Shown: positions 16,272 to 23,588 of the stretch, piece after piece
Position numbering within the stretch: the first letter of the stretch is position 1
Layout: each line of letters starts with the position of its first letter
Assembly (NCBI GenBank): GCA_044450785.1
Contig: JBIOJM010000096.1
Coordinates: 1 to 28,837, forward strand
Source: JBIOJM01 sp044450785
Lineage (GTDB): Bacteria > Planctomycetota > Planctomycetia > Isosphaerales > Isosphaeraceae
DNA length: 28,837 bases
Direction of reading: 5' to 3'
The notes under the pieces: generated by a model
What the model was told of the DNA's origin: nothing
Databases searched by the model: none
The model's input: only the letters and a program-made list of their open reading frames with translations
Translations under genes and position numbers: made by a program

Positions 16272-16619
16272 ATGTCCGAGACGCCGCGCGAGTGGCAGTA
16301 TCTGGAGCGAAGGCCCGGGTCGAGTTACCAGCAACTGTGCGTCAAGGGAAAACGCATCTGGGCCTGGACACTGTACTGCAATTTCATGAATGAGAATGTA
16401 ACTCGGACGCCCCAAGAGCTAGCCGAGGACTGGGGCGTTCCACTGGAAGCCGTTCAGGAGGCGATCGCCTACTGCCAGAGCAACCCCCCCGAACTCCGAG
16501 AGGACCAGCGGAAGGATGAGCTTCTGGCTGAGGCGATCGGTATGAATGACCCGGCAATTCAATGCAGCGGCAGGCCTCGTCCCCTTTCGACCGAGGAGCG
16601 CGTGAGACTCGGCCTATGA
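16272..16619 (+). CDS. DUF433-type antitoxin
   Basis: A 115-residue DUF433 family protein, the usual antitoxin partner of DUF5615 PIN-like toxins. Family features are WQYLERRPGSSYQQLCVKGK near the N-terminus, then RIWAWTLYCNFM and a winged-helix-like segment TRTPQELAEDWGVPLEAVQE followed by AIAYCQSNPPE, then LLAEAIGMNDP at about 84-94. GGGAGGG lies 9 nt upstream of the ATG, a good ribosome-binding site. The stop overlaps the next start in ATGA (16616-16619), the classical arrangement for coupled translation of a toxin-antitoxin pair. The helix-turn-helix suggests that it represses its own promoter. The downstream toxin gene is broken, so this antitoxin is probably an orphan. Confidence 0.82.
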   Translation: MSETPREWQYLERRPGSSYQQLCVKGKRIWAWTLYCNFMNENVTRTPQELAEDWGVPLEAVQEAIAYCQSNPPELREDQRKDELLAEAIGMNDPAIQCSGRPRPLSTEERVRLGL

Positions 16620-16799
16620 GGCTCTACGTCGACGATGACAGCGTCGATCCTGGCCTCATCCGACTGCTGCGCCGCGACGGGCATGATGTCCAGCTCCCCG
16701 CCGACGTCGGCCTGGCCGGAAGCAGCGATCAGGTCCATCTGGCCCACGCCATTCGCCACCGGCGTGCAATCCTCTTTCGAGTTGAACCACTGGCAATAA
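16616..16799 (+). pseudogene. DUF5615 PIN-like toxin remnant with internal deletion
   Basis: The N-terminal part MRLYVDDDSVDPGLIRLLRR and HDVQLPADVGLAGSSDQVH to about residue 53 is a good match to DUF5615 (PIN-like, RNase fold) toxins, including the DDD metal motif. After AIRHRRAIL the frame turns to unrelated sequence, whereas the +1 frame from 16776 reads FELNHWQ and a stop at 16797-16799, which looks like the family's usual C-terminal end (LNHW). About 60 central codons therefore appear deleted, with a frame change at the joint near 16770-16776. An open frame does run on to 16951 in the original frame, but its sequence is not toxin-like. The start ATG overlaps the antitoxin stop. The toxin is probably inactive. 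Confidence 0.75.
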
Positions 16800-16960
16800 T
16801 CCCTACGCCGCCGGCTGGGGTGCCGCCTCCTTGCTGGCGTGCACGTGAGCATCACCTGCTTCAGACCGCGGCCTCGGTGCAAAATGGCTGGAATCCGATT
16901 ATCCTGGCTTCGGATTTGGACAACAAGCTGACCACCTCCTCGGAAGGATGAAGGGTAGCC

Positions 16961-18388
16961 ATGAGCTTCTTGAAACCTGAAACGTTGACGCGGCTCTGGG
17001 ACGATTTCGACCTCCGCGAGGACCTTTTGAGAACGGTGATCGCCGACCGGCTGGGCGAGAAGCCTGCCCCCTTCGTTGCCGACCACGTGGTGGCGACGTA
17101 CTACTTCGCCTTCCGGTCGGGAACGCTGGCGCATGCGGTTGAGGAGATCAGCTATCACGCGACCAGCGGGATCAAGAATCCGCCCAAGGGATCGCTGCTC
17201 GAGCAGTGCTCGGCGCGGCAGGCCGGCGTCGATGCGTTCGACGCATCCGGGCGGATCGGCCTGTTGCACGTTGCCTTCCCGCTCAAGATGATGCGGCATC
17301 CTGACGGGCACGTGACCTCCTCGGACCTGCTGCACACGATCGCCGGCGCGGTCATCTTCGACATGTACGAGAATCAGGACGCCCGCTTGATCTCGATCCA
17401 GATCCCCGCCGACGTGCTGGCGACGTTCCCCGGCCCGGCCTACGGACCGATCAACATCCGTAAGAAGACGGGGTTCGCGCTCGATCAGCCGGCTTTCGGT
17501 ACGATCCTCAAGCCGACGGCCGGGATCACGCCGGAGGACGTCGAAAGGCTGGTGGGTGAGGTCGCCGGCAGCCCGCTCTTGATGTTCATCAAGGAAGACG
17601 AGGACCTGTATCCCGACCTCGACTATTCGCCGGTCGCCGAGCGGACCCGGCGGGCGATCGCGGCCATCGAGCGGGTGCGCGACCAGCGCGGCGGGCTGGG
17701 TCTGGTGTATTCTCCGCACGTGACCGCCGGGCCGGACCAGATCGTGGATCTCGTGCACGCGGTCATCGAGGCGGGTGCCACGGGAGTGATGTTCAGCGAG
17801 ACGTATGCGGGGGGCACGGTCCGGCTGGTCCGCGAGGTGACCAGGCACCTGCCGCGGCCGCCGGCCATCTACGGCCACAACGCCGGCATCGGGGTCAAGA
17901 CCCGCGGCATCTGGCGCGAGGTGATTGATTTCCTGGCCCGGCTCGACGGCATTGATTTCCGGCAGACGGCCCCCCTGCGGCCCGGCTCTCCCTACATCCG
18001 CCCCTACGGTGCGGAATGGCGCGCCTCGGAAGAGGCACTCACACGGCCGATCGCCGGCATCAATCCCACGATGATCACCCGCGCCGGCGCGCTCGACCAG
18101 GGCAATCTCATCCTCAACCTTCAGGACCTCGAAGCCAAGGGGATCGCCCAGAACGTCCTGTTCCTCGCGGGTTCGGCGATCAACACGATCAAGGACAAGA
18201 ACGGCAAGCCCGACCCGCGCATCGGCCTGGATGCCATGCTCCAGGCGATCGAGGTCCACCGATCCGGAGAGCTAAAGGATACCCCCATGGAGGAGCATCT
18301 CGCCGCCCTGGCGGCCCTCGCCGAGCGCAAGGACCTGGCCGCGCTCCGCGAGGCGCTGCGCCAGCGTTATCCGGGGAAAGTCGCATGA
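16961..18388 (+). CDS. RuBisCO-like protein (form IV type)
   Basis: A 475-residue protein with the RuBisCO large-chain architecture: an N-terminal ferredoxin-like domain (about 30-150) and a C-terminal barrel (about 160-450). GTILKPTAGIT puts the base Lys at 184. FIKEDEDLYPD holds the carbamylation/metal motif as Lys211, Asp213 and Glu214 (KEDE in place of KDDE). IYGHNAGIG keeps one His (306) but replaces the Arg that binds phosphate. Where loop 6 (GKLEG) should be there is RQTAPLRPGSPY, with no equivalent Lys. The SGG motif appears as ITRAGAL and the GG pair as FLAGSAIN. This excludes CO2 fixation and points to an enolase, isomerase or decarboxylase-like reaction on another keto acid or sugar substrate. 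It heads a tight operon; AAGGG lies upstream, and its stop overlaps the next ATG (ATGA). Alignment is by eye. Confidence 0.88.
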   Translation: MSFLKPETLTRLWDDFDLREDLLRTVIADRLGEKPAPFVADHVVATYYFAFRSGTLAHAVEEISYHATSGIKNPPKGSLLEQCSARQAGVDAFDASGRIGLLHVAFPLKMMRHPDGHVTSSDLLHTIAGAVIFDMYENQDARLISIQIPADVLATFPGPAYGPINIRKKTGFALDQPAFGTILKPTAGITPEDVERLVGEVAGSPLLMFIKEDEDLYPDLDYSPVAERTRRAIAAIERVRDQRGGLGLVYSPHVTAGPDQIVDLVHAVIEAGATGVMFSETYAGGTVRLVREVTRHLPRPPAIYGHNAGIGVKTRGIWREVIDFLARLDGIDFRQTAPLRPGSPYIRPYGAEWRASEEALTRPIAGINPTMITRAGALDQGNLILNLQDLEAKGIAQNVLFLAGSAINTIKDKNGKPDPRIGLDAMLQAIEVHRSGELKDTPMEEHLAALAALAERKDLAALREALRQRYPGKVA

Positions 18389-19461
18389 TCGTCAAAGATG
18401 AACGCCGGCTGCGGATCGGCGTCCTCGGCTGTGGCCCGATCGCCCAGTTCGCCCATCTGGACGCCTGCCGCAAAGCCCGAAACGCCGAGCTCTATGCCAT
18501 CTGCGACCTGGCGGAGGACCTGCGCCGGCGAATGGCGCAGGTACACCAGCCCACGGTCGTTTGCGCTGATTATGACGCCATGCTGGCCGACCCCCCGGTC
18601 GAGGCGGTCATCGTCGCCATCGCCGACCAGTTCCACGTCGCCGCCAGTTTGAGGGCACTCGAGGCCGGCAAGCACGTGCTGGTCGAGAAGCCTCTGGGCA
18701 CGACGGTCGAGTCGTGCCGTGAGCTCCGCGACCGGGCCGCCGCGACCAGGTTGGTCGTCCAGGTCGGCAACAACCGCCGATTCGACCCCGGCATCGAGTT
18801 CGCTCGCCGGTTCATCGCCGAGGAAATGGGGCAGCGAATCGCGTTGAAATCGTGGTATTACGACTCGGTGTATCGGTACACGATGACCGATAACCTCCAG
18901 CCGATCGCGGTCACGAGCCGAAAGTCGCTTCGCCCGGAGGGCGATCCCAAGGCCGACCGAAGACGTTACTACATTCTGACCCACGGCAGCCACCTGGTGG
19001 ATACGGCGCGGTTCCTGGGAGGTCCGATCGCGGCCGTCCGTGCCCGGTTCCTCGAGCGATTCGGCTCGTACTGCTGGTTCATCGGGGTCGACTTTGCGGA
19101 TGGGTCGCTCGGCCACCTCGATCTCCAGGTCCCGGTGCGCGGCGACTTCCAGGAGGGGTTCCAGGTGTACGGCGAGCACGGCAGCGTGTCGGGGAGGGTT
19201 TATCTCCCCTGGTTCCACAAATCGAGCGACGTGGAATGCTTCCGGGCGCGCGACCAGCAGTTCCATCGGGTGCTTGGCGAGGACGCGCACACGTACAAGC
19301 GGCAGGTCGAGGGCTTTGCGACCGCCATCCTCGAGGGGAAGCCGCAGTCGGGAGCCAACCTCGATGATGGTCTGGCCGCCGTTGAAGCGATGATCGCGAT
19401 CGCACGCTCGGTTGAGACGGGAGAGCTGGTCCGGCTCGAGGATGTGGAGGGAGGTGTCTGA
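18385..19461 (+). CDS. Gfo/Idh/MocA family NAD(P)-dependent oxidoreductase
   Basis: A 358-residue sugar (or inositol-type) dehydrogenase. The Rossmann motif is GVLGCGPIAQ (12-21), with a likely NAD-preferring Asp at residue 41 (AICDLAED). The family signature VEKPLG holds the catalytic Lys102 (EKP at 101-103), and the substrate-site His/Asp pair is in THGSHLVDTARF (His203, Asp206). The C-terminal alpha/beta domain (from about 130) carries the usual open sheet. The ATG at 18385 overlaps the RLP stop by 4 nt, and the gene's stop overlaps the next ATG (TGATG), so the three genes should be translated together. By family, it would oxidise a hydroxyl of a sugar or sugar acid; from memory, D-apiose dehydrogenase belongs here too. 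A longer in-frame opening upstream lies inside the RLP gene and is not used. Confidence 0.9.
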   Translation: MIVKDERRLRIGVLGCGPIAQFAHLDACRKARNAELYAICDLAEDLRRRMAQVHQPTVVCADYDAMLADPPVEAVIVAIADQFHVAASLRALEAGKHVLVEKPLGTTVESCRELRDRAAATRLVVQVGNNRRFDPGIEFARRFIAEEMGQRIALKSWYYDSVYRYTMTDNLQPIAVTSRKSLRPEGDPKADRRRYYILTHGSHLVDTARFLGGPIAAVRARFLERFGSYCWFIGVDFADGSLGHLDLQVPVRGDFQEGFQVYGEHGSVSGRVYLPWFHKSSDVECFRARDQQFHRVLGEDAHTYKRQVEGFATAILEGKPQSGANLDDGLAAVEAMIAIARSVETGELVRLEDVEGGV

Positions 19462-20417
19462 TGCACCTGGGGATCTTCGCCAAGACGTTCCCGCGGCCGA
19501 CGCTCGAGGAGACGCTCGACGCCGTCGTCGCACACGGTCTGACGCATATTCAGTTCAACATGTCGTGCGCCGGGCTTCCGACATTGCCTGAGAGGATCGA
19601 CGAGGAGCTCTGCCGGCTGATCGCCCGGGCACTCCGGGAGCGTGGCCTGACAATGGCCGCGATTTCCGGCACGTTCAACATGTGCGATCCCGATACGTCG
19701 CGACTCCAAGACAACGTCCACCGTCTCGATGTCCTGGCCGCGGCCTGTCGCTGGCTCGATACCCGGATCATCACTCTGTGCACCGGCACCCTCGACCCGC
19801 ACGACATGTGGCGGTGGCATCTTGAGAACGTGCGCAAAAGTACCTGGGAGCGCATGGTCCAATCGATGAAAGAGGCGGTCAAGATCGCAGATCGCCATGA
19901 AGTGACCTTGGCCTTCGAGCCGGAGATCAAGAACGTCGTCAGTTCGGCCATGAGAGCGCGGCGGTTACTCGACGAGATCGACTCGTCCTGGCTCACAGTC
20001 GTAATCGATCCGGCAAACTTGCTCCTTTCCGGAGATAGCAGCCGGTGGCAGGAGATCCTTGATGAGGCGTTCGACTGGCTCGGCCCGGATATCGTCCTTG
20101 CCCACGCGAAGACCCCTCCCATTCTTGAGAAAGCTCCTGAGATGGGGCCCGGTGAGCTCGAATCGTTAATCCTATCGACTTGTCGAGCACATCCCGACGT
20201 CGAGGAGGTGCTACGGGCGAAGTTGGCCACGGAAGAAGGGGCCAGAAAGCTAAGGCACGTTTTCCGTTTGCAGCCATTTTATGAGTTCTATCTCGCCTGT
20301 CTGACGAAGATCGGCTTCCGGGGCGCTCTCATCATGCACGGATTGGAGGAGAGGGAAGTTGTCGAGGCGACTTTGTTTCTCGGAACAATCCTGAAAGACG
20401 TCTCGGAGCTGGACTGA
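19461..20417 (+). CDS. Xylose-isomerase-like TIM barrel (sugar phosphate isomerase/epimerase family)
   Basis: A 318-residue AP-endonuclease-2/xylose-isomerase-like barrel. Metal and substrate residues typical of the family appear in order: TLAFEPE (Glu153 or Glu155), VVIDPANLL (Asp183), VLAHAKT (His215) and ALIMHGLEE near 295-303. An insertion of about 40 residues after His215 (TPPILEKAPEMGPGELESLI and on) is unusual and may form part of the substrate pocket. Members include sugar isomerases, epimerases and some sugar-acid decarboxylases, for example in D-apiose catabolism as I recall it. Position in the RLP operon, with its start overlapping the preceding stop by 1 nt, suggests that it acts on the product of the dehydrogenase. 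The precise reaction cannot be told from sequence. Confidence 0.85.
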   Translation: MHLGIFAKTFPRPTLEETLDAVVAHGLTHIQFNMSCAGLPTLPERIDEELCRLIARALRERGLTMAAISGTFNMCDPDTSRLQDNVHRLDVLAAACRWLDTRIITLCTGTLDPHDMWRWHLENVRKSTWERMVQSMKEAVKIADRHEVTLAFEPEIKNVVSSAMRARRLLDEIDSSWLTVVIDPANLLLSGDSSRWQEILDEAFDWLGPDIVLAHAKTPPILEKAPEMGPGELESLILSTCRAHPDVEEVLRAKLATEEGARKLRHVFRLQPFYEFYLACLTKIGFRGALIMHGLEEREVVEATLFLGTILKDVSELD

Positions 20418-20421
20418 ACCG

Positions 20422-21249
20422 ATGCCCTCCTTCACGCACGACGACCTCTGTTTCCGATACCGCGACGAAGGCTGTGGCTTGCCATTCGTGCTCCAGCATG
20501 GTCTCGGCGGTGATCTCAACCAACCGTTCGGCCTCTATCGACCCGCAGCGCGTGTGCGCTTGATCGCGTTCGACATGCGAGGTCACGGTGAGACCCGACC
20601 GCTGGGCGACGTCGACAAGCTCACGATCGACACGCTGGCCGATGACTTGATCGCGCTCTGGGACTATCTCCGAATCGAGCAAGGGGTGGTGGGGGGGATC
20701 TCGCTGGGTTCGGCGGTCGCGGCCAATGTGGCGTTGCGTTACCCCGAGCGCGTGCTGGGACTGGTGCTGTCGCGTCCCGCCTGGATCGATCGACCGGTCC
20801 CGGAGAACGTTGATCGCTACGCAACGATCGCCCGCCTGATTCGCGAGCTTGGTCCCAAGGAAGGACTCGAACGATTTCGCACCACCCCTGAGTTTCAAGC
20901 GATCGAGCGCGAGTCACCCGACTGCGCTCGATCCCTCGAGGGCCAGTTCGAGCACCCTCGTGCCGAGGAGTGCGTTAGTCGGCTGGAGCGACTCGCCGCG
21001 GATACGCCTTGTCACGATCGGGCCCTTTACCGCAATCTCCGGGTGCCCACGTTGATCCTTGGCAACCACCAGGATCCCATTCATCCCTGGGCCCTTGCTA
21101 CGAGCCTCCGGCAGCTCATCCCAAACTCCGAGCTGCGCGAGATCACGCCGAAGTCGGTCAGTCTCGACCGGCACGCGGCCGACGTCCAGCGCGCGATCGA
21201 CGACTTCCTGACACGACATTTCCTCCAGCCCGAGGTCATCCGATGTTGA
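20422..21249 (+). CDS. Alpha/beta hydrolase
   Basis: A 275-residue alpha/beta-hydrolase-fold enzyme. The oxyanion-hole motif HGLGGD (about 26-31), the nucleophile elbow GGISLG with Ser94, the acid Asp218 (GNHQDPIH) and the base His251 (LDRHAADV) make a complete Ser-Asp-His triad. FDMRGHGETRPLG is the usual conserved strand-loop. No signal peptide is seen, so it is cytoplasmic. It resembles lactonase/esterase members such as 3-oxoadipate enol-lactonases. In this operon a lactone or ester formed by the upstream sugar dehydrogenase is a reasonable substrate. It starts 4 nt after the TIM-barrel gene stops and overlaps the next gene by 7 nt. Confidence 0.85.
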   Translation: MPSFTHDDLCFRYRDEGCGLPFVLQHGLGGDLNQPFGLYRPAARVRLIAFDMRGHGETRPLGDVDKLTIDTLADDLIALWDYLRIEQGVVGGISLGSAVAANVALRYPERVLGLVLSRPAWIDRPVPENVDRYATIARLIRELGPKEGLERFRTTPEFQAIERESPDCARSLEGQFEHPRAEECVSRLERLAADTPCHDRALYRNLRVPTLILGNHQDPIHPWALATSLRQLIPNSELREITPKSVSLDRHAADVQRAIDDFLTRHFLQPEVIRC

Positions 21250-21884
21250 AATGTTCCGCCTCGCTTTGGTCGGCCGACCTGGCCAACCTGGCCGCCGAGA
21301 TCAAGCGCGTCGAGCCCTACACCGACCGGTTCCACCTCGACGTCGCCGATGGCCATTACGTGCCGAGCATGCTCTTCTTCCCTGACCTGGTGAAAGCGCT
21401 TCGAAAACACACGACCAAGCCGTTCGAGGTGCACTTGATGACGACCGACCCCGCGGTGTGGGTCGAGCCGTTCGTCGAGGCCGGAGCCGACGGCGTCATC
21501 TTCTGCTTCGATTCGCTGTCCGACCCCGCTGCCGCGATCAAAGAGGTCAAGGACCTGGGCAAGTTCGTGGCGATTTCGCTCCTGGTGACCGAGCCGATCA
21601 GCTTGCTCAGACCGTACTGGAACACGATCGACCAGGTGACGATCGTGGGGACACCCATGGGAACCAAGGGGACCTCGATGGAGTCCACGATCTTCGATAA
21701 GATCCGCGAGGCCCGCACCGAGATCGAGAAGCATTCGGCCTCAGTCGAGATCCAGGTCGACGGCGGCATCCGGCGCAACACCGTGCCGCAGATCCACCAG
21801 GCGGGCGCCGACTGGATCGTCCCCGGCTCGCTGATGTTCAGCGAGGATCCGGCGACAATGCGCCAGTGGCTGTCAACAATATGA
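21243..21884 (+). CDS. Ribulose-phosphate 3-epimerase-family TIM barrel
   Basis: A 213-residue protein of normal length for ribulose-phosphate 3-epimerase (RPE) enzymes. The metal set looks complete: HLDVADGHYVP (His31, Asp33), EVHLM (His64) and QVDGGI (Asp173). SASLWSADL matches the N-terminal S-A-D motif and VPGSLMF is the phosphate loop. Changes from canonical RPE (MDGxFVPN becomes ADGHYVPS) suggest a relative such as a D-allulose-6-phosphate-type epimerase or one acting on another pentulose or hexulose phosphate. It starts inside the 3' end of the hydrolase gene, a sign of translational coupling, and closes the tight five-gene block. It is the only operon member in which a phosphate ligand loop is obvious, which hints that a phosphorylated intermediate exists at some step. 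Confidence 0.85.
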   Translation: MLKCSASLWSADLANLAAEIKRVEPYTDRFHLDVADGHYVPSMLFFPDLVKALRKHTTKPFEVHLMTTDPAVWVEPFVEAGADGVIFCFDSLSDPAAAIKEVKDLGKFVAISLLVTEPISLLRPYWNTIDQVTIVGTPMGTKGTSMESTIFDKIREARTEIEKHSASVEIQVDGGIRRNTVPQIHQAGADWIVPGSLMFSEDPATMRQWLSTI

Positions 21885-22040
21885 TTGGCCGCGCATCGAC
21901 AATTTGTTGTCGATGTTTGGAGAATCGATCGCCGGACGGAGCCGGCTTCTGCACGAACCCGACGCGCGAGTTTTCAAGTTGCGCCTTTTCTTCGATTTCT
22001 TTGCGGTGGAGTCCGCGGTCTCTGTGGTGAAGGGGGGGCG

Positions 22041-23372
22041 ATGGTTAAGGACCTTGAAGCCGCACTCGCGGACGTGCCGATCCTGGATATCCACACCCAT
22101 CTGGTGGGAGGCAAGCTGGCCGCGCGTGGTCTCCATGACATTTTGCTCTACCACATGGTCGTCAGCGACCTGTACGCGGCCGGGTGTCCGATGGGTGCGC
22201 GCTTGACCCAGTTTCCCGGCTGGCCGAGCCACGATGAGGCGGACAGCAGAATCAAGCAGGCCCTTCCGTACCTGACTCACATTCAGAACACCAGCCCTTG
22301 CTGGCTTCTACGGATCATCCTCCGCGACCTCTACGGCTGGACCGAGCCGATCGACCAGCGGAGCTGGCAGAAGCTGGATGGATTGATTCGCGAGCGGGCC
22401 GAGGACCGGGCCTGGCCGCTCGAGGTCCTCGACCGAGCGAACATTCTGCGGTCGGGGACCGAGCTGGCGCGGCGAGGGGGCGGCGAAAATGACGACCGGC
22501 TCCAGTTCGCGCTCGAGTGGGGCTTCTTCACGCGCTGTCAGTGGGGTGAGTACGACACGGCCCTTTATGAGCTGGAACGCTGCTGGGGAAGGACACCGGA
22601 AAGTCCCGCGCCGATCGGCGCGGGGGCCCGCCCTGCCACACTTCGGCAGATCCGCAGCCTCGATGACGTCCACGCGGCGATCGCTCACTATGTCAACAGC
22701 ATCCCCTATGACCAGATCCTCTCGACCGCGACCCACATGTCGACCGACATCGATTACCGCCTGGTGTCAGACGAAGAAATGGCCGGCGCGCTGGCCCGGC
22801 GCCCTCATGCCGGCCACGCCGAGCGCGATTCTTACGCCTCGTACGTCAACGAAGCATTCCTGACGGCACTGGAGGCTCGGGCCGGCCAGGTCGTGTTTCA
22901 GTTCAGCTTCGGTGCAGAGCCGTTACCGTTCGAGACAGCCAGCAAGCTGTCGCAGCGAACCATTGGCCAGTTGGCCGAGATGATCGGCCGGCACCCCGCT
23001 CTGAGCTTCCAGTGTTTCCTGGCCAGCCGGCATGCCAACCAGTCGATGTGCACGCTGGTTCGGGAGTTGCCGAACCTGAGCCTCGCCGGTTACTGGTGGC
23101 ACAACTTCTTCACGGACACCATCGCCCAGGTCATGCGCGAGCGGCTCGACATGGTGCCGGCTAACAAGCAGGTGGGGTTCTTTTCCGACGCGTATTGTGT
23201 CGAATGGTCCTATGCCAAGGCGCTTCTCGTCCGCAAGATTCTGGCACGGGTCTTGTTCGAGCGGGTCGCGCTTGGGCAATTTGATCAGCCGGGCGCGCTG
23301 GAATTCGCCCGGGCGACCCTTTATCAGACCCCGCAAGACCTGCTGCGAATGGTTCCGCGCCAACAGTACTAG
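22041..23372 (+). CDS. Uronate-isomerase-like amidohydrolase superfamily protein
   Basis: A 443-residue protein starting MVKDLEAALADVPILDIHTH, with His18 and His20 as the first metal ligands. Long helices and the motifs FQFSFGAEP, GYWWHNFF and GFFSDAYCVEWSYAKA fit uronate isomerase-type (UxaC/glucuronate isomerase) members of the amidohydrolase superfamily, which are of similar length. The ATG at 22041 is preferred because GGGGGGG precedes it; the frame is open further back to 21885, but that region looks like non-coding leader. It follows the RLP operon by 156 nt on the same strand, and may be co-transcribed or have its own promoter. By homology it would interconvert a uronate and a fructuronate-like ketose; substrate is unverified. 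A related sugar-acid role fits the five genes before it. Confidence 0.75.
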   Translation: MVKDLEAALADVPILDIHTHLVGGKLAARGLHDILLYHMVVSDLYAAGCPMGARLTQFPGWPSHDEADSRIKQALPYLTHIQNTSPCWLLRIILRDLYGWTEPIDQRSWQKLDGLIRERAEDRAWPLEVLDRANILRSGTELARRGGGENDDRLQFALEWGFFTRCQWGEYDTALYELERCWGRTPESPAPIGAGARPATLRQIRSLDDVHAAIAHYVNSIPYDQILSTATHMSTDIDYRLVSDEEMAGALARRPHAGHAERDSYASYVNEAFLTALEARAGQVVFQFSFGAEPLPFETASKLSQRTIGQLAEMIGRHPALSFQCFLASRHANQSMCTLVRELPNLSLAGYWWHNFFTDTIAQVMRERLDMVPANKQVGFFSDAYCVEWSYAKALLVRKILARVLFERVALGQFDQPGALEFARATLYQTPQDLLRMVPRQQY

Positions 23373-23418
23373 CGCGGTTTACGCTCGGGTTGCGCACGCG
23401 AGCGCGTACCGTTATACT

Positions 23419-23475
23419 AACCCGACGCGCCAGCGAGGGGAGCTGGCTGGGGATCCCTCGCTTGCGCGTCGGGTT
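23419..23475. repeat. Dispersed planctomycete palindrome (NPTRQRG-type)
   Basis: AACCCGACGCGCCAGCGAGGG (23419-23439) and CCCTCGCTTGCGCGTCGGGTT (23455-23475) are inverted copies with a single mismatch, around a 15-nt loop. The plus-strand reading NPTRQRG with SLARRV is, from memory, one of the commonest spurious translations in planctomycete genomes. It lies after the uronate-isomerase-like gene and could act as its terminator. Confidence 0.7.
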
Positions 23476-23535
23476 CGTGTGACCTGCCATCGACTTGCCA
23501 AGTAAGCAATCCATGTGTAAACCGCTCTAAGCCAG

Positions 23536-23563
23536 GTAGGTCAGGCTTTCCAGCCTGACCTAC
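23536..23563. repeat. Perfect 12-bp-arm palindrome
   Basis: GTAGGTCAGGCT (23536-23547), loop TTCC, AGCCTGACCTAC (23552-23563). A second dispersed-type palindrome, ending about 25 nt before the polymerase X start codon. It would form a stable hairpin in any readthrough transcript and may affect ribosome access or termination. Confidence 0.75.
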
Positions 23564-23588
23564 AAGATGAGTGAAGGAGGTGGCCGAG

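Noticed and set aside
16800..16951. Extension of the toxin frame beyond the deletion joint
   Set aside because: Sequence after about residue 53 no longer resembles DUF5615 and appears to be intergenic DNA read by chance.
16559..18259. 566-codon antisense frame opposite the RuBisCO-like gene
   Set aside because: The sense frame shows clear RuBisCO-family motifs; the antisense frame shows none.
16961..18388. Authentic CO2-fixing RuBisCO
   Set aside because: Loop-6 Lys and several phosphate-binding residues are missing, and no phosphoribulokinase or small subunit is present.
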